A DNA stretch of 64,000 nucleotides from Hirsutella rhossiliensis (Eukaryota > Ascomycota > Sordariomycetes > Hypocreales > Ophiocordycipitaceae). A program made the translations under genes and the position numbers. Shown here piece after piece: positions 10,385 through 19,507 of this stretch (positions are counted from its first letter, which is position 1; each line of letters begins with the position of its first letter). The stretch is taken from assembly GCF_020360975.1 (NCBI RefSeq), contig NW_025408667.1, positions 8,060,001 to 8,124,000 on the forward strand, read 5' to 3'. The notes beneath the pieces were generated by a model. It saw nothing but the letters and a program-made list of their open reading frames with translations. It searched no databases and was not told the DNA's origin.

Positions 10385-10750
10385 AACTTATAACTACTAG
10401 TTAAATAGTAAGAGTAGGTTATATAACCCTATTAATCGTAAGTTCGACTCCCCTTAGGGCGGAAGAGTAGGTTATATAACTACGCCCTAAGAGGAGCGCG
10501 GGTAATAAACTTAGGGACCTAAGGAGATAGGATATAAGGGGCTTCTCCCTATATCCTCTCCCCTAGGTCCTAGCTTTTATCTTTTATATACTATTCTTTT
10601 TACCTAGCCCTATAATAGCTATATCCCTTATAAGAGGGGTTAATAATAATAGCCTTTAACTACTAAGTTAAGCGGTAAGAGTAAGGTATATAACCCTAAC
10701 TAATTAATATTTAAACCCTCCTTTAGTAAGAGGGGTAACTAGTACTACGA
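10385..10750 (+). repeat. tRNA-like repeat with central palindrome, copy 1
   Basis: About 360 bp, present again in reverse at 19125-19507. Two tRNA-like units, each starting TAACTACTA and containing GTAAGAGTAGGTTATATAACC followed by a B-box-like TTCGA(C/T)TCC, lie near the ends. The second unit has lost part of its B box in this copy. Between them a long inverted repeat (GGGACCTAAGGAGATAGGATA pairing with TATCCTCTCCCCTAGGTCC) can fold into a hairpin. This could be a dimeric tRNA-derived SINE-like element or a tRNA gene cluster copied and RIPed. It is not a functional tRNA as it stands. Confidence 0.6.
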
Positions 10751-10843
10751 ACTTAAAGGATATATAGTATTAGTTACTAAACTATATTACCTTTTACTAT
10801 ATTTACCTTCCCTTTTTATAGGATATAATTAAGAGCCTCCTTT

Positions 10844-10941
10844 TATTAAAAGACGCGGTTATTAGATATATATTATTTATAGCGTACCTATTAAAGCGGG
10901 CGTTCTACTTTTGCCTATATAGCGTAATAGTCTTCGTAATA
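10844..10941 (+). mobile_element. Solo LTR-B (98 bp) with CCTTT duplication
   Basis: A 98-bp RIPed copy of the LTR-B found at 47548-47645 and 53650-53747. It has the same length and the same order of blocks, including GCGTTCTACTTTTGCCT and AGTCTTCGTAATA from GGTCTTCGCGACA. CCTTT flanks it on both sides (10839-10843, 10942-10946). This shows LTR-B is a genuine mobile LTR family and not just part of the compound element. Confidence 0.88.
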
Positions 10942-11077
10942 CCTTTATTTTAGGATAACCTCCTTAAATACATAATAAAGTAGCCGAGTTTAATATTAGA
11001 ATAGCCTTATATTTATTAAACTAAATACTCCTCTATTTATTACCCTATTATTTAAAAGCTAAGGTAGTAAGGGGGTA

Positions 11078-11363
11078 TATTAAGGAGAGTAGGTATAAGA
11101 GGCTATAGTTATCCCTAGTAGACCTAATAGTTATATATAAGGAATCCTACCTAACTAATATAACTCCCCTAGCCTAAGGATATTATATAGGCCTAACTTA
11201 GGTATAGGAATATCTTAATGCCCTCTTTTAGCTAGCTATATATAGTTATAATACCTATATAAGCCCCTCCCTTATCTTAATAGATAGACTAAGATATATA
11301 TTACTAAATTTACCTTTCTATGCCCCTATTTCTTCTACTATACTCTTAAGCCCCTGCTTAAGA
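11078..11363 (+). repeat. Copia-1 3' LTR (286 bp)
   Basis: It follows the polypurine tract directly and is homologous to 3010-3294 along its whole length. It ends TTAAGA and is followed by GTAC. The last bases are less RIPed than the middle. Confidence 0.88.
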
Positions 11364-12003
11364 GTACTGTACTAAATTCAAATTATCTCAGCGAAAGTGT
11401 TAATCTGCCGGCCCTCGCACGCGATGCGAAGCTTTCATGCAACTAACTAAGAAATTCCACGACTAGCACGAATAGTTAATCATAGAGGTATAAGATTCCT
11501 GGCACTTTATTGCGGCGCAAATAAACAACCCGTAACACTTCTGAAAATTTGTCAGCCGCTGCAACGTTTTTGGCATAGGCCACCAGCGGAGACGTCAGAC
11601 TATTTAACAGCCTATACGCCGTTAATCCTAACTGACTAGAGCTGATCAGCCTATAACTTTGTCAGTTTTATCTGACAGATAGCATTCACAATATATATAA
11701 AGGCAAGCAGGTCACTTATGGCTTTACCGAGGCTCTTGCCATTGAGCCAATCCGCCCCAATCCTCCAGTGTCCACTAGTTAACATTCAGTGGATTATAGC
11801 CTGCCCACCGAACTTGAGCAGCCAGTAGATTGAATGGAGTGGCTTTTAACCCTGCAAGACATCAATTGTAGTTTGCATAATCCGACGTAGTCTGTAGTGG
11901 GAAAATATGTCTTAAAAGGCCAAAGTGAATACTAAAGTGTGTGATCATTATATTAATTCTGAGTGAAAACCTCTAGTGTCAAACCCTCACGTCATAGAGA
12001 CCA
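11364..12003. promoter_or_regulatory. 3' flank of the lectin gene, no gene seen
   Basis: Normal-composition DNA between the Copia-1 element and the lectin-domain gene (on the minus strand). No ORF, repeat or RNA gene was recognised. It would hold the 3' untranslated region and polyadenylation signals. Confidence 0.3.
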
Positions 12004-12651
12004 TCAAGATCCCATGGCCAACCATGCCACGGTGGCCGAATAATACTGTGTATCCCACCAGGTGTCCGCGTGCGCCGTAAATCCTTCTGTATCGACTTCC
12101 GTCGCATAGACCTTTGCTCGGAGGTTATATCCGTTGGACACGTCTAATTCGGAAAGACTTACAAATACCGTTGGGATCGATTTGTACTTCTTCGAAAAGG
12201 TGATGCGCGTAGAAGTATTTGCTGGCTGAGGGACTACACCCTTGACAGCATCCCAGTTGTTCCACATTCCAGTCTCGAACTTAACCTCGTAGCGCGGCTC
12301 ATTCACCAGCTGCTGAAGTTTCCTCTCTAAGGCTTCGATTCGGGCGCCTGACTTCCTTTCCAACTCTGAGATTCGTTTGCCTAACTTCTTATCCGAGCTC
12401 TTGACTTGGCCGGCTAACTTGCCAATAGCTCTGGTGCATGCCGCAGGGCATTTATCCCGCCCATGTCCATGTTGATCCGGCCTTGGCACAGAATCAGACG
12501 GGGTAGGGTTGGGCGGGTTGTCATAGTCCTCAGATTCGCTACGTGCTTTCTTGACGCTGTACACGCCGCCAGATTTGTATGCCCCATTGTTGGCCACGCT
12601 GGCGAGCCCGTTCCCAGCTAGGAAGATCGCAGCGACAAGTCCGAGCTTCAT
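12004..12651 (-). CDS. Secreted H-type lectin-domain protein with coiled coil
   Basis: A single-exon gene of 215 codons, ATG at 12651 and TGA at 12004-12006. Residues 1-18 are a signal peptide (MKLGLVAAIFLAGNGLAS). Residues 20-70 are a disordered Pro/Ser/Asp-rich linker with CPAAC at 68-72. Residues about 74-117 form heptads (KLGKRISELERKSGARIEAL), a likely oligomerising coiled coil. Residues about 122-213 match the H-type lectin fold (Pfam H_lectin): FSKKYKSIPTVFVSLSELDV, the Asn-Gly turn, FTAHADTWWDTQYYSATVAW. Members bind sugars such as GalNAc. A secreted oligomeric lectin could bind the organism's own wall or a host or competitor surface; that role is inference. A TTTAAATATA element lies about 30 bp upstream. 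The gene is intact and not RIPed. Confidence 0.9.
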   Translation of the reverse strand: MKLGLVAAIFLAGNGLASVANNGAYKSGGVYSVKKARSESEDYDNPPNPTPSDSVPRPDQHGHGRDKCPAACTRAIGKLAGQVKSSDKKLGKRISELERKSGARIEALERKLQQLVNEPRYEVKFETGMWNNWDAVKGVVPQPANTSTRITFSKKYKSIPTVFVSLSELDVSNGYNLRAKVYATEVDTEGFTAHADTWWDTQYYSATVAWLAMGS

Positions 12652-13845
12652 ATTTATGACTGTAGCAAAGTGTCACAGTATATTTAAATCTTAAGGAGTA
12701 TAGTGGGTAAAAGTCCTTGATTCGGTATCTAGCAAGGGATGTGGTATATGAATAACTATATATAGAGGGCTTAAAGTCCTTTTGTACGCGAATTTGAGTA
12801 AGTTATATACTGCCCTATAGGCCTCTTTAAGATTAACTACCTCTTGACTAGTCGAACCGTAATCGCCATAGCGGCTTAACCTAATCATTAGTGCAATTTT
12901 TCCGCGAATAGCATGACAGTCTAAGATAACTATGTCTAGCGATATTATAGTCTTAGACGCTAAAGGTTCCCCATATCTATATACGCAGCAGGCTTAGCAA
13001 GGGGCAAGAGACCTCTAACTTAGAATCAAACACGCTTTCTACCCTTTCTTTAAACGTACGAGTAATATATTTAGAAACCTTATCTTTACACTTATACAAG
13101 ATAGCATTTCCATGCAACGCAGCATAGCAACTCGATAGAGCGAAAGATATATATTTGCCGGTCTAGGGGAGATATAACGGCTGGTAAGCCTGCGACCGAT
13201 CTTGTCTTTTTAAGTCTTATCTTAAGAGTTTTAGCGTTCCTTGAAACTCAAAGCTAGACAGGACGGAGTAGTTAGACCGGAGTCTAGACCAAGGATCCAT
13301 CGTCCAGTAGTCTGGTACATGTTTCTCGGACTTAACTAAGGGATCTTGCGAAATCTAGAGGGCCACTATAGTAAGTTCGTAGGATTCCTTATTGACGAGA
13401 CCTGACCCTCACAGCAATAGCGAACTAATCACAATGTCTGTGACATTCAGTCCATCAATTCCACGCGAAGAATGGGACCTACGCGCCGTTAGGGCCTATT
13501 AATAGGGCCGATTTAAAAAGCATCTAGGAGGCTGGAATCGACCCTTTAATAAGATAGAGCATACGGATTAACGACGGAATACCGCGAGATTTTATACTAC
13601 GGCAAGGCTGCGAGACTTCTATTTTAGTGCGATTGTTAGTAGATAACAGTGCCAAGACAGCAAGGCGCTCTTACCGGTTAATATCTCTATAAATAGCATT
13701 CTTTGCTCTTTTAGCGCATTCGGAGGGATAGACATTCCTATATTAATAATATCTAATTGTTCGGACTACTTTATAAGACGGGTGCACTCGCTATAGTCTC
13801 TCCGCTCTTTTTGCTGGTTAGGCAGAGCCGTCTACTCGTTAGTTA
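12652..13845. other. Upstream region of lectin gene and intergenic DNA
   Basis: It holds the lectin promoter and about 1 kb with no supported gene. A 65-codon minus-strand frame at 12691-12888 lies in the promoter and has no recognisable content. Composition is mixed, with moderately AT-rich parts that could be very old, diverged repeat remnants. Confidence 0.3.
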
Positions 13846-13889
13846 AGTCCCTGCACATAGAAATGGGCACCCCCCTGTTTTGGGCACCC
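13846..13889 (+). repeat. Left terminal inverted repeat of Fot1-like element
   Basis: About 44 bp, the exact reverse complement of the right end at about 15646-15689. It contains GGGCACCCCCCTGTTTTGGG. Confidence 0.9.
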
Positions 13890-13929
13890 CAAAAAAATCA
13901 CGACCATTTTCAACACCATTAATTCAATC

Positions 13930-15535
13930 CCTTCTCACTGCCCACCACCGTGCACTACGATACAATCGTCACCTATTTCTGAAACCTCAGCTTCGGTTTC
14001 ATCAGATTCTTCATTCTCAGCTGCGTTCACCTCCTCCTGCGCCCGTCGTATTGCCTCAATATTGGCGAACCTCGAATTCGGGCTCGTGACCACCCTCTTC
14101 CTTTTTCGGCTTGACGGCCGCCAATTGTGTTTCCAGTGCCTGAATCTGCAATTGAGCTTTTGCTAAAGGCCATCCTTCTCGTCAAACCCTTTTGTGATCT
14201 TCCTGAACAGCAATCTCTTCGTGGGCACGTCGTCGTCTAGCTGGTTGAATTGAACTACCTGAACCTTCAGATCTTGCGAGCGCCTCGGGGTCGACCACGC
14301 AATCTGGGATGTGTCTGATTGCCAGTCACTGGTGGGTAAGTGGCTATTGAATGCATTGGCCACATTTTTCGCGTTCTTTTGCGTCTGTTGCTGTTCTCCA
14401 GCAGAAGAGGGCTCAAAAGTGGCTTCGCCATCGACACCGGCCACAAACCCGTCGCTTTCCAGCCACCCTTGATGTTTGACACAGTGAGCGCTTGCTCGCG
14501 TGCTTTCTGGTAGCAGGAAAGAAAGTTTTGCTTGCCGACTGGGCTTGAATCGGTCAGGAGGCTGAAATCCGACCTGTTTGCGGTAGTAGTGCTTAAGAGC
14601 GGAGAGACAGACAAATCGAGCGGTTGCAGCACATGAGAGGTATGGGGAGGTAAGAAAAGAAGGTGAATCTGATGCTGGTAGCATAGATACATGAAGTCAA
14701 CCGTCTCGTGACTTCCGTGGCCGTCAATACTAGCAGTCTTCGCTCCGAAGGGTCGGGTGGCTGGGTTCTTGGAATGAACACCTTTTCGAGCCACTCCACC
14801 GCAGTTTGGTCCGAAGTCCAGCCGTTCTTTGTCGCAGTGAATTGCCAGTCACTAAAAGTACTGAGATCTTCTGGGAACCACTGTTGCTGGACCGATTTGC
14901 CCTTGAAAATGACGGGTGGAGGGAGGAAGGTGCCGGCAGCGGACACGCACTCGATGAACGACGTCAGACCCGATAACTAGGCGTTTTCTTTTGTACAGAT
15001 CGTTTTCAGCACTGCCAACGACCAGGCCATTCTCCCCAAGTCCTTCCATGATGCCTGCTTCATCCATGTTGTACCTGTTCTCCGGCTTAATAGCCAGAAT
15101 CTCGGGAAGGAAGAAATTGTTGAACCAAGGCCGAATTACCTCGGTAGAAGCGCCGTTGACACGCGCAGAGTCTCTGTGATGGCACTTCTGGGTCCGAACT
15201 GCAGGATTTCGTCTTAAAAATGCTTGCATCCAGTGTTTTCCGAGCGGTGTGTGTCTCCTTTGACGGCGAGCATGCGCTGCGCGAACTGCCTGATCTGCGA
15301 GTGAGTGGGAGGAAGGCCCAAGGCGTCCTGAATGAGAATCCATTCGGTAAGTTGCTTTTCCTGTGTCTGAAAGCCTCTGAAGAGCAGAAAATGCATCCTT
15401 TCTGCATTCGTGACCATGCATGCGATTGTAAAGAGTTGCCCTCAGGACGCCCCAATCGCGAGCAGCCTTCTTGGCGGATCCGCCATTGGCGATTGCCTCA
15501 AGGGCGCTGTGAATGTCAGACTCTGTATATTTCAT
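13930..15535 (-). pseudogene. Fot1/pogo-like transposase, frameshifted
   Basis: The start is ATG at 15535 (MKYTESDIHSALEAIANGGS), a Psq-type helix-turn-helix, followed by a CENP-B-type HTH (about residues 70-125) and a DDE_1 catalytic domain. The first catalytic Asp lies in NMDEAGIMEG, the second in DGHGSHETVDF, and the third in LPPHTSHVLQPLD. The C-terminal part near 14030-14090 reads PNSRFANIEAIRRAQE in another phase. The reading frame changes near 14960, 14740, 14605 and again below 14165, so the protein cannot be made. Damage is by small indels, not RIP stops. The catalytic residues themselves remain. Confidence 0.88.
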
Positions 15536-15645
15536 CAGTAGTGGCTTGAAGACACATGCGTCAATTTTTTAGCAGATTGGATGCGTTTCCGCGGTGAAAT
15601 TTGCTGTTGAAGTTGACGCAGCCGTTTAGGTTGGGCACCCATCTT

Positions 15646-15689
15646 GGGTGCCCAAAACAGGGGGGTGCCCATTTCTATGTGCAGGGACT
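15646..15689 (-). repeat. Right terminal inverted repeat of Fot1-like element
   Basis: Mirror of the left terminal repeat, followed by TA. A second internal GGGCACCC motif sits just inside it. Confidence 0.9.
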
Positions 15690-15691
15690 TA

Positions 15692-15891
15692 GGGCTAAAA
15701 GATAGGATAGAAATAGTAGTAATAGCTAGAAAAGAGGGGGTAAATCTTAAATTTCTATTAGGTACTAATATCTTAGCTTAAAAGGGTCTTCTTTGTTAAT
15801 GTAGAATTAATAAGGATATAAAGAGAGATATTAAAAAGAGGAAGGGGAGGGAATTAAAATATATAATAAATTAACTTACTATATTACTATC
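15692..15891. other. AT-rich relic between Fot1-like element and LTR-A fragment
   Basis: Moderately RIP-like composition, no ORF and no clear match to the other elements in the window. Confidence 0.35.
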
Positions 15892-16052
15892 ATCGCGAAG
15901 CGTGGCCTAATTTGATAGTTCTCGGAGACATCTCTTAGTAAGAGGGATTTAGGAAGCTAAAAATAACCGGTATAGAAGAAAGAAGAATAAGCTAAAAGGA
16001 GGTATAGAAAAGAGGGTTAGAGAGAGAAAGTAAAAGTAACGATAGCTTCGTA
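15892..16052 (+). repeat. Truncated LTR-A fragment
   Basis: It matches the first ~160 bp of LTR-A (ATCGCGAAGCGTGGCC through AACGATAGCTTCGTATA) and then stops. It is less RIPed than the other LTR-A copies; it keeps GTGGCC, as the compound element does. There is no duplication or partner. Confidence 0.75.
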
Positions 16053-16370
16053 TAAATATACCTTAATCTTGACTTATCTGATATCTTTTACCTACTTTAA
16101 TTTTGCATGTATACCTGGTAGTCTGATGTCTAAGCCGTTATACTGTGAAAGAAAACTTGTATGATACGCATTCTATGCCCCTTGAGTGTATCGTCACTTG
16201 CCACCATCGTATGCTAGTGCGACCGACCTTATATGAAACTGAATTCCCCCCATGCTCCGCATGGCACATTTTCACGCTCTATTTCTCCCCGCATCTAGCT
16301 TGACCCGTCTAGTGCGCGCATCGCGACTCGGAGACCGCCTTTGCGTTTGCGTGGATCGAACCCACCCTGA
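16053..16370. other. 3' flank of the tyrosinase gene
   Basis: Normal-composition DNA. No gene seen. Would contain the tyrosinase 3' untranslated region. Confidence 0.35.
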
Positions 16371-17519
16371 CTAGGCGTATATATAGCAATAGTCGTTTCC
16401 AATAGCTGTCATTGCGTCTGACACAGGCATGTCATTTCCAGCCGCAATATCCAGGTGCATTATCATTGACAGGGTAGCGTCCTCCGAAGGAGGCATGTTA
16501 TTGATCGTGACGGTCCCGTCTAGTGCGAATTCCCGGGATGCATAATCCTGACCTTGCCAGACGGCCCACAGGCGATCAATCTGACTGTGGATGAGGTAGA
16601 ATAGAGGATCATTCGGTGATGTGTACAGATCTTGCTCATCCCCTCCAACATAGCCATGCGAGGCCGGGTGGGCCACCCTTTCAAGCAGAGGATGGAAATC
16701 GTGAACAGAAGAAGCAGACCATAGATCGGCTATGGTCGTATATGTCAGATTGGCAGTGCTGAATGATTGGTGAAAGTCCCGTTTCAAACATCGGGGGTTG
16801 TATTGGTTTCCGTACGTGTTGTTGGCCAGGTTGCTCGATGTCGTGACTGGTCCGAGGGTGACAGTCATGTCGCTGAATGCGCCGTCTTGAATGCACCCCC
16901 CACCGGTTCCGGCTGGCAGTGGAACACTAAAGTTGTAGTTGTCGGGCAGTCCAACAACACGCGCGGTTGCATCTTCATGCGGTATGGGTTTTCCGTTTGT
17001 TCCAAACGACGTAGGTCCTGGTTGAAATACTGGAGATCGGTCTTGATTGGCCGAGTGTCGTTCCCACGGCCAGTAAGGCAGAGACCCTCGATAGCCGCAT
17101 TCGTTCCTCAGTGTCTGCTCGTAAGACCAGATGAATTGCCGATGCCACGGGAGAGTCAGGCCGGATCCGTGAACGAAATTCGTCTGCGTGACATGAGACC
17201 AAACAAAATCATCGTGCCAGTTGCGCGCCCCCGGAACAACCTCAAGGCTTGAGCGCGCAGGTTTCTTGGCAATCAAGCAGTGAACGGCATCGATGTAACT
17301 TTTCCTGTCTTCCAGTGATAGATCATCCCAAGCTCTGCGTATAGATACTGTTCCTAACGTGCAGGAAGATGTCGAATTGCGCAGACGAAGCTTCGTATTG
17401 TCACCGTAGATCTGTTGCGCCTCGGCAACGACGGCCTGGGGGTAAGAGACGCCGGCAGCAAAAGGATATGCGGTTGATAGTGTAGTCGCGTAATGAATGA
17501 GGAGCAGCTTTGAAAGCAT
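16371..17519 (-). CDS. Secreted tyrosinase (type-3 copper monooxygenase)
   Basis: A single-exon gene of 382 codons, ATG at 17519 and TAG at 16371-16373. Residues 1-17 are a hydrophobic signal peptide. The copper-A site has H109 (DDFVWSH), H117 (HGSG) and H126 (PWHRQFIWSYEQ). The copper-B site has H284 and H288 (HPASHGYVGG) and H311 (NDPLFYLIHSQIDRLW), with F307 preceding. CGYRGSLPYWPWE is the usual motif after copper A. Such enzymes hydroxylate monophenols and oxidise diphenols to quinones, for melanin, cell-wall cross-linking or secondary metabolites. The length fits short secreted fungal tyrosinases that lack the C-terminal lid domain. No biosynthetic neighbours are visible. All six copper ligands are present, so it is probably active. 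Confidence 0.94.
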   Translation of the reverse strand: MLSKLLLIHYATTLSTAYPFAAGVSYPQAVVAEAQQIYGDNTKLRLRNSTSSCTLGTVSIRRAWDDLSLEDRKSYIDAVHCLIAKKPARSSLEVVPGARNWHDDFVWSHVTQTNFVHGSGLTLPWHRQFIWSYEQTLRNECGYRGSLPYWPWERHSANQDRSPVFQPGPTSFGTNGKPIPHEDATARVVGLPDNYNFSVPLPAGTGGGCIQDGAFSDMTVTLGPVTTSSNLANNTYGNQYNPRCLKRDFHQSFSTANLTYTTIADLWSASSVHDFHPLLERVAHPASHGYVGGDEQDLYTSPNDPLFYLIHSQIDRLWAVWQGQDYASREFALDGTVTINNMPPSEDATLSMIMHLDIAAGNDMPVSDAMTAIGNDYCYIYA

Positions 17520-18953
17520 CTCGACGCTTAGTCTGAGAAACCGTTGAGCGACGTGTGATGCTGAGACTTTAAGCGAGACGCTGATGTCACCCTCTGAATC
17601 TCACTTTCCTAAGAGATCTACTCACACTGATCATTAGAATTTTAATTGAAGCAGACTTGGAAGTTGAGATGAACTTACCAGAATGGCGTGGTGAGGAGCA
17701 AGTACTAGCCTTGAGTGCGTGTACACGCAGTGGACAGGTTCTATTTACTTTGAGGTGCGTTACTTAGAAAATAGCCGTATGAGTTGCGAATTCGTTCTCG
17801 CCAGAAACTGGGAAATCTTCGATCGAGAGCTCGTGTTTATAGGAGATGTTTAGTTCCGAATTTTGCATCCATCTTCCGCTATTGGACCAAGCGTCGGTGT
17901 TTTCCCCCTCTCACTCTGTGTTAGCTGCTCGGTGCTGCCGCGAAACAACGTCCCACAAAGGAATCCAACGTCCCCAATCGCACGGAACTTGCCATCTTAC
18001 GTTGTGCGAGAGAATAGTATGCTTCAGCCGTGAGTGGTGTCGGCAATATGCAGCCACACGTATAAAACTCGAGTTCACGTCCAATCGGGTAAGGCCGTGG
18101 GAGACGGGAGTTAATGTTTTCGTTGAGCGGACGCAAGAGAGTTGACCTAGCTTAAGACTTAGTTCTCTCGGCGCTCACTACTGCACAGACTTTAAGCCAA
18201 TAGACTTTATGATTACCTAGGTAATTTGATGAAGTTGATGACATCGCAGCGAGTGGGCAACTTTCACCAGAGCAGCTGCTCATTACGTTCTCATCCCATA
18301 CAGTCAAACCACATGAAATGCCAGCCTGATATCGGCAACATCGCCGTCCGCCCTATGGTGTTTGTACTTGGACCAGACCGGGTGTGCCGAGGGCAGGGTT
18401 TCTGCAAAGACGAAGCTTAACCTGATGAAACTCTTGTCGGTAACGTCCTCCTCAACCGAAGGCGACGGAGGAAAGTCAGCACTAGCCTCATGCCCACCTT
18501 TTTAGCGCTTCTATAGGCTGCAGGGCATAATTCGAATCAGCTCTACGGATACTCCGTATGCAGCGAAGCAGGTGCTAGTCTAAAAGAAATGTGACGGCCA
18601 TCTCCCCGGTGGCGATAACGAGAGCTAAAGCAATCTCATCAGCTTACTGAACAATACGCCGATTGGTAGGGGGCATACAGAGAGCCGGAAAACGCGCCTC
18701 TTTCTGAATGCCCTCTGATAGGGAGCATGGGGGAAAGGCTTGAAAGTGTGAGAGGATGAGGTCTACTTTAGCCTGCCGCCGACGAAATCAGGCCCACTGC
18801 AGCTCAGTAGTAGGTGATCTTGCTACGGATTTAAATGCTGCTAACCTAATCTCCTACTATTGCAATAGTTACTAGGTTAAGGCTCTATAAAATGGTACCT
18901 ATTGCCTAGAAGGACGTAGCTAGAAAAGCCTAAAATACTAAGTATAAAGTCTC
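17520..18953. promoter_or_regulatory. Tyrosinase upstream region and unannotated unique DNA
   Basis: The first few hundred bases must hold the tyrosinase promoter. A 99-codon plus-strand frame at 17846-18145 and a 64-codon frame at 18226-18420 are open, but have no signal peptide, domain or splice structure that I trust. AT content rises from 18830 towards the retrotransposon block. Confidence 0.35.
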
Positions 18954-19113
18954 TCTTAAGTAGAGGCTTAAGAGTATAGTAGAAGAAATAAGGGCATAGA
19001 AAGGTAAATTTAGTAATATATATCTTAGTCTATTTATTAAGATAAGAGAGGGGCTTATATAAGTATAGTAACTATATATAGCTAGCTAAAAGAGGGCATT
19101 AAGATATTCCTAT
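18954..19113 (-). repeat. Truncated Copia-1 LTR, reverse orientation
   Basis: It matches the 3' half of the Copia-1 LTR in reverse (CTTAAGAGTATAGTAGAAG through CATTAAGATATTCCTATA) and breaks off at 19113, just before the tRNA-like repeat. It marks the left edge of the large nested block. Confidence 0.8.
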
Positions 19114-19124
19114 AGCTAGTGCTC

Positions 19125-19507
19125 CGTACTATATAGGTACGTTATACTAGCCGCCTCCTCTTACCTAAGGAGGGATCGAATATTAGTTAATTAGGGTTAT
19201 ATAACCTACTCTTACCGCTTAACTTAGTAGTTAAAGGCTATTTAATATTAACCCCTCTTATAAGGGATATAGCTACTATAGGGCTAGGCAAAAAGAATAG
19301 TATATAAAAGATAAAAGCTAGGACCTAAGAGGATAGGATATAAAGAGAACCCCCCTCCTTATATCCTATCTCCTTAGGCCCTTAAGTTTATTAACCGCGC
19401 CCCCCCCTAGGGCGTAGTTATATAACCTACTCTTTCGCTCTAGGGGGAGTCGAACTTACGATTAATAAGGTTATATAACTTACTCTTACTATTTAACTAG
19501 TAGTTAT
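19125..19507 (-). repeat. tRNA-like repeat with central palindrome, copy 2
   Basis: Reverse-oriented copy of 10385-10750, with the two tRNA-like units better preserved. Read on the minus strand, one has GTAAGAGTAAGTT then GTTCGACTCCCCC, the other GTAAGAGTAGGTTATATAACC then ATTCGATCCCTCC. The central hairpin (AGGAGATAGGATATAAGG against CTTTATATCCTATCCTCTT) is conserved between the copies even though both are RIPed. It abuts LTR-A at 19508 exactly. Confidence 0.65.

Larger units (their letters stand above)
3010..11363 (+). mobile_element. RIP-erased Ty1/Copia element (Copia-1, copy 1) with nested insertions
   Basis: It is bounded by two direct LTRs (3010-3294 and 11078-11363) that start TGTTGAGGAG / TATTAAGGAG and end TTAAGA. 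GTAC lies immediately outside both ends (3006-3009, 11364-11367), a likely target duplication. A primer-binding site follows the 5' LTR, and a purine tract (AAGGTAGTAAGGGGGTA) precedes the 3' LTR, fixing plus orientation. If TAA/TAG are read as Gln/Trp, the interior gives gag, protease and integrase. The 8.35-kb span includes later insertions at 4598-5072, about 6768-10072 and 10844-10941. RT and RNase H, present in the 34-38 kb copy, were not found here. Confidence 0.85.
13846..15689 (-). mobile_element. Fot1/pogo-like DNA transposon (Tc1-mariner superfamily)
   Basis: 1844 bp with terminal inverted repeats of about 44 bp, beginning AGTCCCTGCACATAGAAATG at both ends and running through GGGCACCCCCCTGTTTTGGG. 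TA dinucleotides flank both ends (13844-13845 and 15690-15691), as expected for TA target duplication. Size, repeats and transposase type match the fungal Fot1 group. Unlike the surrounding retroelements it is not RIPed; CpA and TpG are normal. Confidence 0.93.

Noticed and set aside
10391..10460. Functional tRNA gene
   Set aside because: A- and B-box-like words exist but no complete cloverleaf with paired acceptor stem could be drawn; RIPed repeat.
12691..12888. 65-codon minus-strand frame upstream of the lectin gene
   Set aside because: Lies in the lectin promoter, no recognisable content.
16767..17252. 161-codon plus-strand frame and two minus-strand frames inside the tyrosinase gene
   Set aside because: Antisense or out-of-phase shadows of the tyrosinase coding sequence.
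17846..18145. 99-codon plus-strand frame upstream of tyrosinase
   Set aside because: No domain, no convincing start context or signal sequence; overlaps a minus-strand frame of similar quality.
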